Shown here piece after piece: positions 1 through 5,353 of a DNA stretch of 7,191 nt. The stretch covers positions 1 through 7,191 of the forward strand of contig CALANC010000316.1 of NCBI GenBank assembly GCA_937925895.1, written 5' to 3'. How positions within the stretch are numbered: the stretch's first letter is position 1; every line of letters begins with the position of its first letter. The position numbers and the translations under genes are program-made. This DNA is from an uncultured Desulfobacterales bacterium. Lineage in GTDB: Bacteria > Desulfobacterota > Desulfobacteria > Desulfobacterales > UBA11574. The notes under the pieces are model-generated. The model was not told where the DNA came from, searched no databases, and saw only the letters and a program-made list of their open reading frames with translations.

Positions 1-58
1 GCCCCCGCGGCTAAACCCTTGAAATGACCAGCGACGGAGACACCCGAGTGAAACGAAT
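1..58. repeat. Left arm of 58-bp inverted repeat flanking the HAD gene
   Basis: This stretch is the reverse complement of 777-834 at 56 of 58 positions, compared base by base. The two differences are at positions 25 and 37. It begins GCCCCCGCGGCTAAACCC and ends GTGAAACGAAT. The arm starts at the first base of the window, so it may extend further left. Together with the right arm it brackets the whole HAD gene. No transposase lies inside, so this is either a copy of a dispersed intergenic repeat or an end of a small non-autonomous element. Which one cannot be decided from one window. Confidence 0.95.
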
Positions 59-81
59 ATGGATGCCCCCTGAACGCTTAC
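52..81 (+). repeat. Direct repeat module, copy 1
   Basis: This matches 972-1001 in the same orientation at 25 of 30 positions without gaps. The shared core is CCCCCTGAACGC. It overlaps the inner end of the left inverted-repeat arm by 7 nt, so the left copy looks like a two-module repeat: the inverted-repeat module followed by this one. The copy at 777-834 has only the first module and the copy at 972-1001 only the second. That points to a modular intergenic repeat family. Confidence 0.7.
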
Positions 82-137
82 CTTCATTGAGGCCGGATAG
101 GGGTGCGAAACTTGATTTATATGTAACTACAACCTAT

Positions 138-143
138 AGAGGG
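138..143 (+). promoter_or_regulatory. Ribosome binding site of the HAD gene
   Basis: AGAGGG lies 5 nt before the ATG at 149 and 8 nt before the immediately following in-frame ATG at 152. The spacing slightly favours the second ATG as the true start, a difference of one residue. I kept the upstream ATG because the sequence does not settle it. Confidence 0.6.
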
Positions 144-148
144 AATAG

Positions 149-757
149 ATGATGATACGAGCAATAATTTTCGATTTCGGACGGGTTATCACGGCCCAAA
201 AGCCTTTGTCCCTGTTTGGCCGCTACGAAAAAGATCTGGGGCTTATGCCGGGCACGATCAACCCGATCATGTTTGGCAGTCAGGTCTGGCAGGACGCGCT
301 ACTCGGCCGTAAGACGATGAAAGAATTCTGGCATGCCATTGGACCACAGCTTCGGCTGAAAACCCCGGGAGAAATCGATGCATTTCGCCACCGATATCAT
401 GCCGATGAAGCCATCAATCAAGAGGTGCTTAAACTGATTCATCTTCTCCATGGTTCCCATAAACTGGCGGTGCTCTCCAATTCGCCGCCGGGCTTGGAAA
501 AATGGCTTGCAGATTGGAAAATACTCCATTTATTTGACGTCGTTTTTTGCTCCGGGGATGAGGGGGTGGTCAAACCTGATCCCCTTGCTTTCAAGGTGAC
601 ACTCGACCGCTTAGGTGTTGAACCTAAGGAGGCGGTGTTTATCGACGACACCAAAGGTCACGTAGAAGCCGCACAGGCTCAGGGGCTTCACGGCCTTCTC
701 TTTACCACAGCCGAGGTGCTGTCTGGCCAATTGGAAGCGTTGTTCAAAGAAAGGTAA
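149..757 (+). CDS. HAD-superfamily hydrolase, YihX/epoxide-hydrolase-N-like phosphatase
   Basis: This predicted cytosolic phosphatase has 202 residues, a normal length for HAD subfamily IA enzymes. Motif I is FDFGRVIT with nucleophile Asp9. Position 11 is Gly where classical phosphatases have the second Asp. The cap follows at about residues 16-90. Motif II is VLSNS (Ser110), motif III is the Lys in VVKPDP (Lys142), and motif IV is FIDDT (Asp166, Asp167). From family knowledge, E. coli YihX (FDLGNV), a sugar-phosphate phosphatase, has the same D-x-G form, so activity is plausible. The substrate cannot be read from sequence; a phosphosugar or other small phosphate ester is likely. The gene is alone on the plus strand, convergent with the downstream operon, and bracketed by a 58-bp inverted repeat. 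It could dephosphorylate a product of the neighbouring MshA-like transferase, but that rests only on proximity. The fold call is secure and the specificity unknown. Confidence 0.93.
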   Translation: MMIRAIIFDFGRVITAQKPLSLFGRYEKDLGLMPGTINPIMFGSQVWQDALLGRKTMKEFWHAIGPQLRLKTPGEIDAFRHRYHADEAINQEVLKLIHLLHGSHKLAVLSNSPPGLEKWLADWKILHLFDVVFCSGDEGVVKPDPLAFKVTLDRLGVEPKEAVFIDDTKGHVEAAQAQGLHGLLFTTAEVLSGQLEALFKER

Positions 758-776
758 GCGTCCAAGGAGTATCCAA

Positions 777-834
777 ATTCGTTTCACTCGGGTGTCTCTG
801 TCGCTGGTCTTTTCAAGGGTTTAGCCGCGGGGGC
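777..834. repeat. Right arm of 58-bp inverted repeat flanking the HAD gene
   Basis: This is the inverted partner of 1-58, with two mismatches and no gaps. It starts 19 nt after the HAD stop codon. On the transcript of that gene it would lie in the 3' untranslated region. Its GC-rich outer end (GCGGGGG, 827-833) can also pair locally with CCCCCTCCGC at 842-851, giving a compact stem near the end of the HAD transcript. There is no U-tract after that stem, so I do not call it a Rho-independent terminator. Confidence 0.95.
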
Positions 835-854
835 ATTCCTTCCCCCTCCGCATT

Positions 855-879
855 CCACCCTTCGCTGCGCTCAGGATGG
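855..879. repeat. Short hairpin repeat with a CTTCGCTGCGCTCAGG core
   Basis: CCACCCT (855-861) can pair with AGGATGG (873-879) with one internal mismatch around an 11-nt loop. I recall the core CTTCGCTGCGCTCAGG as a dispersed intergenic motif in many bacterial genomes, but I could not check its copy number here. It lies between two convergent genes and has no U-tract after it. It may act as a bidirectional RNA end-stabilising structure or be a passive repeat. Confidence 0.55.
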
Positions 880-931
880 CTGCGGTCTCCCCCACTGTTA
901 AACCAATGAACTGACAAAGCGACTCCGCCAA

Positions 932-959
932 CCCGCCTGCCATGCAAGGCACGAGCGGG
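932..959. repeat. GC-rich hairpin between the repeat modules
   Basis: CCCGC (932-936) pairs with GCGGG (955-959), and inside it TGCC (938-941) pairs with GGCA (948-951) around the loop ATGCAA. The result is a nine-pair stem with a small asymmetric internal loop. It immediately precedes the second copy of the CCCCCTGAACGC module and is probably part of the same repeat mosaic. No poly-T follows. Confidence 0.5.
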
Positions 960-971
960 CAGGTATCGTTC

Positions 972-1001
972 AACGAAATTGGCTACCCCCTGAACGCCTA
1001 C
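972..1001 (+). repeat. Direct repeat module, copy 2
   Basis: This aligns without gaps to 52-81 at 25 of 30 positions and shares ACGAA at the left and CCCCCTGAACGC at the right. It stands alone here, without the 58-bp inverted-repeat module that accompanies copy 1. An open reading frame beginning at 942 runs through it, which is one reason I do not accept that frame as a gene. Confidence 0.7.
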
Positions 1002-1320
1002 AAAACCGGGGTTTCCGGTGAGGCTAGATATTGTTTTTTAAAAGGCAAAATATGTCCAGCGTCATTGAAAAAAAGAAAATATGTCAATTTATTTTGGCTA
1101 GGCGCAATGGAGGTGTCTGTTGAAGGCATATCATTCATTCATCGTGATAAACATTATTTGAAATTCTGGCGCCGTGACTCGAGCGAAAACGGTATTTTAA
1201 ATTTTGCCCTTTTAAAAAATATTATCCAGCCGATCCGGGCTGTGGTTTGCGATCAGAATTTGGATGCAAAACTGGAGTTATAACCATCATATACGGTTAA
1301 CATGGGTTCGTAAATGTAGA
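1002..1320. other. AT-rich non-coding gap between convergent genes
   Basis: Together with 758-1001 this forms a 563-nt gap between the HAD stop and the stop of the deacetylase gene. I see no supported gene here. A plus-strand reading frame of 113 codons (942-1283) starts inside the repeats, has no ribosome binding site and gives no recognisable protein. The sequence has several A- and T-runs. A weak dyad near 1277-1301 (GTTATAACC facing GGTTAAC) lies just past the operon's last stop. It has no GC-rich stem and no T-tract, so it is not a convincing terminator. The segment could be decayed coding DNA. Confidence 0.6.
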
Positions 1321-2016
1321 TCATAAGGACACTACCACCTGATGAAAGGCTTCAGCGATTTCAAAATCGGTTCCTTCGGCCATGTTCCGGCATCGCTGCC
1401 ACAACCACTTTTCCAGATCTGGAATTCCCATCTGGTTTATTTGACTTTTGTGACAGCGCAACGCAACAAGTTTAAGATGAAAGGTCTCGGTTATGTCAAT
1501 GCGCAAGTTGACGTCTTCAGTTCCAAAAAACAGGATTTTTTTAACTTTATGAGGCATGAGCCCTTCGTCAATCAAATCGGTGTATGCCAAAAGATCGCGG
1601 GCATATGGATAGACCGCATCAAGCGTTACCTGACCGGTTATACGGTGGTCCCTGTGCCAGATGTAACGCCTGTAGGGGTCTGACGTTACAATCATTTCAG
1701 GTTGATATCTTCTGATTTGTCTCACTATCGCTTTGCGAAAAGAAGGCGTATCTTCGAGTTCCTGATCCGGATATCTCAGGAAAACGACATCAGAGACACC
1801 CAATACACCGGCAGCATCTTTTTGCTCTTTTTCTCGAATTTTGGCAACCTGTTTAGGGGTGATATCCGGGTTGTCGGTTCCTTTGTCACCGCTGGTGCAG
1901 ACAACATAGACAACCCGTCGACCTTCTCCGGTCCATTTGGCGACCGAACCCGCAGAACCAAATTCCGAATCATCCGGATGAGCTGAAACTACCATAATAT
2001 CTGATCTGTCGGTCAA
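1321..2016 (-). CDS. PIG-L/LmbE-family zinc N-deacetylase (MshB/BshB-like)
   Basis: This predicted cytosolic metal-dependent deacetylase has 231 residues and would remove the N-acetyl group from a GlcNAc-type glycoside. The signature AHPDD (residues 12-16) after a hydrophobic strand supplies zinc ligands His13 and Asp16 and the catalytic Asp15. The later HRDH (121-124) supplies the third ligand, probably His124. The length fits the family. The start is TTG at 2014-2016, chosen because AAAGGAG lies 9 nt upstream; the first ATG (1993-1995) is about 30 nt from that site and would begin almost at the catalytic motif. It is the last gene of the operon, 65 nt after the MshA-like transferase, the classic partner of MshB and BshB. 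That context suggests it acts on that enzyme's product. A detoxifying or polysaccharide deacetylase role is possible. Family assignment is strong and substrate is inferred. Confidence 0.94.
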   Translation of the reverse strand: MTDRSDIMVVSAHPDDSEFGSAGSVAKWTGEGRRVVYVVCTSGDKGTDNPDITPKQVAKIREKEQKDAAGVLGVSDVVFLRYPDQELEDTPSFRKAIVRQIRRYQPEMIVTSDPYRRYIWHRDHRITGQVTLDAVYPYARDLLAYTDLIDEGLMPHKVKKILFFGTEDVNLRIDITETFHLKLVALRCHKSQINQMGIPDLEKWLWQRCRNMAEGTDFEIAEAFHQVVVSL

Positions 2017-2025
2017 AGCGACTCA

Positions 2026-2032
2026 CTCCTTT
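2026..2032 (-). promoter_or_regulatory. Strong ribosome binding site deciding a TTG start
   Basis: On the minus strand AAAGGAG precedes the TTG codon of the deacetylase by 9 nt. It is the best Shine-Dalgarno match in the window and selects TTG over the downstream ATG. Just upstream in the same gap, AACCT (2053-2057 read on the minus strand) and AGGTT (2040-2044) form a 5-bp dyad with an 8-nt loop, which might affect translation or mRNA ends. Confidence 0.8.
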
Positions 2033-2081
2033 GTATCTTAACCTCTGCTGAAAGGTTCAAATTTTAAAAAAGAATCAAGTA

Positions 2082-3290
2082 TCAGGCGTCTGTCCATGTC
2101 TGGTAGGCTTCGAGTAACAAGGACGCCGACCTTGTCCAGGTCCATTCAGTCACTGACGTCCGAATTTCTGCGGGTGATAAATCGCCCTCCCGTTGTTTTA
2201 ACACCATGGCTTCCATAAGCTGAGCAAAATGCCGGGCATCTAAATTATCGGCCACATATCCTGTAACGCCCTCTTGAATGACGGTTTTCATGGCACCGAC
2301 AGGTGTTGCCACAACAGGTGTCCCACAGGCCAGGGCTTCAAGGGTCACCAGACCGAAACTCTCGTAATGTGACGGCACAACAAGAACATCCGCCGCACTA
2401 TAATAGACGGGAAGGATTTCCTGACGGATCCTGCCGGCAAATACCAAACGATGGTGAATATTCAAGCCTTTTGCCACAGATTGTAAATGTTCATACATCC
2501 GGGAGTGTTCACTGTCTCCCCCTACCAACACCAACCGAAGGGAATCAAGGTGTCCAAGGTAGCTCAATGCTTTGAACAAATGATCAAGCCCTTTTACGGG
2601 TGAATACCGCCCCACATACAGAACAATGATTGCTTCATTTGAAAATGCCAACCGCCGACGGGCAAATGCTTTGTCCACCGGTTTGAAGCGCTCCAGGTTG
2701 ACCCCACAGGGAATAACCCAAATCTTGTCTGGCTGCGCATCATAATATTGGATCAAATATTCCTTTTCCTTTGCGCTGGGTACGACGATACCATCGCACA
2801 CATCTGCCAGTCTTTTTTCGTTGGCCAGCCGCACCTCGGATTCTTTTTCCGTGTGGTTGACCCGATTCTTCACAACCCCTATAGTATGGTAAGTGACAAG
2901 GTGAGGTACATGCCACCACTCCTGGATCATTGCTCCTAAAACCCCGGATAGCCAATAATGACTGTGGACGACGTCATATGCCACGCGTTGCCTGCTCTGA
3001 AACGATTTCAAATCGAATAACAGGTTCGGCAAATATTCATAAAGGTCCGATTTGGCGATATTTCCGTTCACCCCTCCGGACAAATGGATGAGGCGAACGT
3101 TGTCGTACAAATCGATGACCGGATCTTGCCGGTCGGAACTGTGCTGAGTGAAAATATCGATGCGGTGACCTAAACGGCCGAGTGCTTGTGCCACTTCCCG
3201 AACATAAACGCTCATGCCGCCGGTATCCCGGGTTCCCAAATCGCCGATGGGGCTCGAATGAATACTCAGCATGGCAATGTTTAAGCCCAT
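2082..3290 (-). CDS. GT4 glycosyltransferase, MshA-like
   Basis: This 402-residue GT-B glycosyltransferase has no membrane segment. It opens with MLSIHSSPIGDLGTRDTGGM; the GGM at 24-26 is the donor-phosphate loop. The C-terminal domain has VGRYSPVKG (Arg228, Lys233) and the EX7E motif (Glu310 to Glu318, within HYESFGLVTLEAL), typical of retaining GT4 enzymes. The N-terminal half resembles MshA, which moves GlcNAc from UDP-GlcNAc to 1L-inositol 1-phosphate: HSHYWLSG (109-116), YHTIGVVKN (134-142) and ESEVR (150-154). From memory of C. glutamicum MshA, Lys80, Tyr112, Thr136 and Arg154 fall where that enzyme contacts the acceptor phosphate, so a phosphorylated polyol acceptor is plausible. Sucrose-phosphate-synthase-like or BshA-like activity remains possible. 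The start is ATG at 3290 with AGGA (3301-3304) 10 nt upstream, overlapping the previous stop codon. It is paired with the LmbE gene downstream. Confidence 0.95.
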   Translation of the reverse strand: MGLNIAMLSIHSSPIGDLGTRDTGGMSVYVREVAQALGRLGHRIDIFTQHSSDRQDPVIDLYDNVRLIHLSGGVNGNIAKSDLYEYLPNLLFDLKSFQSRQRVAYDVVHSHYWLSGVLGAMIQEWWHVPHLVTYHTIGVVKNRVNHTEKESEVRLANEKRLADVCDGIVVPSAKEKEYLIQYYDAQPDKIWVIPCGVNLERFKPVDKAFARRRLAFSNEAIIVLYVGRYSPVKGLDHLFKALSYLGHLDSLRLVLVGGDSEHSRMYEHLQSVAKGLNIHHRLVFAGRIRQEILPVYYSAADVLVVPSHYESFGLVTLEALACGTPVVATPVGAMKTVIQEGVTGYVADNLDARHFAQLMEAMVLKQREGDLSPAEIRTSVTEWTWTRSASLLLEAYQTWTDA

Positions 3291-3302
3291 CAGGGGATGT
3301 TC

Positions 3303-4301
3303 CTATTCTCCAAGATCGATTCGCAAACGATACAATGGAACCGGTGTGCCGCCCAATCGTTTTTTGTAGACTTCATTACCCTTTAGCAGATCATATCGCC
3401 GTCTTCCTCTCTCGATACTGTCCTTAATGCTATACACCTTGCTAAGCAATCCTACACTCAGATGGCGGAAACGACGGTTATATCCGCTGTTATAGAGAAA
3501 AATGGTATGTTGATAATCAAAACACATCACAGCAGCAGCCGGCACCTCATCGATTTCTAAAAAAGAGAGTCTAAGAAATCCCCTCTCGGCTGTTCGCCGG
3601 GCCAACAACAGAAAAAAAGATGCCATTTGCTCGGTCATGAATTCGGACTTGTCCGCACGGCTGGTGCTAAACAGCGACAAAAAAGTTTCCATGTTTTCCG
3701 GTATTTCATCCGGCCTTTCGACGACACGATGCCGAACATCCCCCGCCTCGTCGAGCCGCCTTAATTTACGTCGAATCTCGTGGCGCTGTTTGCCGCCAAG
3801 CATGTAGAGATACGATTCCCAGCTGCGGGGTAGCGCCGTTTCATAACCAATAGCCACTTGATCGCAGATTGCGGCATAGCCCATCTGCTCGGCCGTGTTC
3901 GAGAATCCTGTTAAGGAGACGGAATCGTGCCTTAAAGCGTCTAACTCAAGCGAACGAACCCCATTGGTTTTCAGGTAAGACAAAACGGCCGCAAAAAAGG
4001 CCTGATGGTCATCTGAAGTCAGGATTATATCCTGATAATCGCAGACATTTCCGCCACCGATGAAGGCGGCGGTTCTTCCCGTAACACCTAACGGTGCAAT
4101 GCCAATGAGTTTCCCTTGACAATATCCCGCCAAAATGTCAGGGCCTTTTCGAGAGCCGAATACATCCCACCATGTTTTGAGCCATATGGGCAGGACAAAC
4201 AAGCAATCCCAGCCGAGCCCCAACCCTTCTTCTAAAAAGAATGCTTCAAAACGCTCAAAAGATTCTGTTTTGATTTTTATCTCTGGTTTTTTTCGTACCA
4301 T
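3303..4301 (-). CDS. CelD/BcsL-type GNAT acyltransferase (Acetyltransf_6)
   Basis: This 332-residue protein has the two-part layout of the CelD/BcsL group. An N-terminal half (about 15-150) contains the PIWLKTWWDVFG segment. A C-terminal GNAT-like half (about 165-312) has KQRHEIRRKLRRL and ends in YDLLKGNEVYKKRLGG, a family hallmark. No signal peptide or membrane helix is seen. Members are related to FemAB peptidyl transferases and are thought to acylate amines, often in polysaccharide or lipid clusters. Here it lies 14 nt after an oxidoreductase and 12 nt before the MshA-like transferase. It may therefore acylate the amine freed by the LmbE deacetylase, like MshD in overall logic but from a different GNAT branch. 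The donor (acetyl-CoA, another acyl-CoA or aminoacyl-tRNA) cannot be told from sequence. No clear ribosome binding site precedes the ATG, so translation may be coupled to the upstream gene. Confidence 0.88.
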   Translation of the reverse strand: MVRKKPEIKIKTESFERFEAFFLEEGLGLGWDCLFVLPIWLKTWWDVFGSRKGPDILAGYCQGKLIGIAPLGVTGRTAAFIGGGNVCDYQDIILTSDDHQAFFAAVLSYLKTNGVRSLELDALRHDSVSLTGFSNTAEQMGYAAICDQVAIGYETALPRSWESYLYMLGGKQRHEIRRKLRRLDEAGDVRHRVVERPDEIPENMETFLSLFSTSRADKSEFMTEQMASFFLLLARRTAERGFLRLSFLEIDEVPAAAVMCFDYQHTIFLYNSGYNRRFRHLSVGLLSKVYSIKDSIERGRRRYDLLKGNEVYKKRLGGTPVPLYRLRIDLGE

Positions 4302-4315
4302 TGATATGTCTGACT

Positions 4316-5353
4316 CTATGCGGATCGGTTTTGTATCCGCTTTTCAGAGATCGCAACCATGCTGCCGGACCTCGCCGACTCGGCTAGAGCGTCCAACACC
4401 CGCATGTTTTGTATGCTGTCCTGGACCTGAACCTCGGGTGGTGTCCCGTTGATAACCGCTTCGGAGAAATGTTCGACCATTAGCCGATATTCATCGGTCC
4501 CCGGAACTATCTCCTGTCTGCCGACGTCCTCATTCCGGCCACGATAAACATAGGCTGCATCTTCTTCCCATGGAATAAACGCATTATGCGGCAGTTCGAT
4601 GGAACCGTCTTCGCCGATGACGGAATAGGTCTGCTGCAATGAACTGACAAAGCTGGCCTCTACGGTCGCAAGGCTGCCGTTTCGAAAGTGCAATACGCCG
4701 GCTGCATGGATATCGACTCCCTCGGAGTTGTAATGGGCTGTGGCCTGAACGCTTTCTGGATCTTGTCCCATCATCCATCGAGCCACACTGACGCCATAAC
4801 ATCCTACGTCCAAAAGGGCACCCCCTCCTCTTTTTTTCAGGCGGACATTCTCTTTTTTCTCTAAGACATCTTCTTCCATACGAAAGCAAAATGAAGTCCG
4901 AACGAGTCGGGGAGTACCGATCTTCCCCCGGCAAACCATCTGGTGAATGTGCCGGCTGCGAGGATGAAATCGGTACATGAGCCCTTCCATAAGATGCAAT
5001 CCCGTCTTTTTTGCTACTTGTCCCATTTCGACGGCCTCGGCAGCATTGCAGGCCAGTGGTTTTTCGCATAGAACATGTTTTCCGGATTTTAAGGCGCGGA
5101 TCGTCCATGCCTTGTGGAGATGATTGGGAAGAGGAATATAAACCGCATCGATCTGATCATCGTCAAGAAGGGATTCATATTGCGAGTATATATTGGAAAC
5201 GTTGTATTGTACTGCTATGGCTTCCGTCTCTCGAGGTTTTCGGGACGCTATGGCATGAACCCGACCATTTGCGGATCTGCCGATGGCCGGGATCACGCAC
5301 TTTCTAGCAATCGTGGCGTTACCTAATATGCCCCATTTAATTCGATTATTCAT
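4316..5353 (-). CDS. Gfo/Idh/MocA oxidoreductase (glucose-fructose oxidoreductase-like)
   Basis: This 345-residue NAD(P)-dependent sugar or polyol dehydrogenase has full family length. The Rossmann domain opens with KWGILGNATIA (6-16), the dinucleotide-binding loop. CEKPL (96-100) carries the family Lys98. MYRFHPR (126-132) and GGGALLDVGCYGV (177-189) belong to the substrate domain. The Cys-Tyr in the last motif, in place of the His seen in inositol dehydrogenases, resembles the glucose-fructose oxidoreductase, xylose dehydrogenase and dihydrodiol dehydrogenase branch. I start at ATG 5351-5353, 11 codons inside the longest possible frame, because GGAG (5361-5364) lies 7 nt upstream and the protein then opens directly into the Rossmann strand. 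This start overlaps the preceding stop codon by 8 nt, which implies translational coupling. Its substrate is unknown; it probably works with the fused ThuA-Gfo protein on the same sugar or glycoside. Confidence 0.94.
   Translation of the reverse strand: MNNRIKWGILGNATIARKCVIPAIGRSANGRVHAIASRKPRETEAIAVQYNVSNIYSQYESLLDDDQIDAVYIPLPNHLHKAWTIRALKSGKHVLCEKPLACNAAEAVEMGQVAKKTGLHLMEGLMYRFHPRSRHIHQMVCRGKIGTPRLVRTSFCFRMEEDVLEKKENVRLKKRGGGALLDVGCYGVSVARWMMGQDPESVQATAHYNSEGVDIHAAGVLHFRNGSLATVEASFVSSLQQTYSVIGEDGSIELPHNAFIPWEEDAAYVYRGRNEDVGRQEIVPGTDEYRLMVEHFSEAVINGTPPEVQVQDSIQNMRVLDALAESARSGSMVAISEKRIQNRSA

Noticed and set aside
112..140. TTGATT and TATAGA with 17-nt spacing, resembling a sigma-70 promoter for the HAD gene
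   Set aside because: The -10 box would overlap the AGAGGG ribosome binding site and put the transcript start about 2 nt before the ATG, so the binding site would not be in the RNA. Possible only as a leaderless start.
827..851. GC-rich stem GCGGGGG with CCCCCTCCGC as a Rho-independent terminator of the HAD gene
   Set aside because: The stem is adequate but no run of T follows on either strand, so I report it only as a hairpin.
942..1283. Plus-strand open reading frame of 113 codons in the gap between the convergent genes
   Set aside because: Its ATG and first 20 codons lie in the hairpin and the repeated CCCCCTGAACGC module. It has no ribosome binding site, the product matches no family I know, and an internal ATG at 1107 is no better supported.
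1277..1301. Dyad GTTATAACC facing GGTTAAC just after the operon's last stop, as a terminator
   Set aside because: The stem is short, AT-rich and interrupted by a 2-nt bulge, with no T-tract in the direction of operon transcription.
4584..5108. Minus-strand reading frame of 174 codons inside the second oxidoreductase gene
   Set aside because: It is an out-of-frame shadow of an intact Gfo/Idh/MocA gene. Its product is rich in Arg and Ser with no domain, and no ribosome binding site precedes it.
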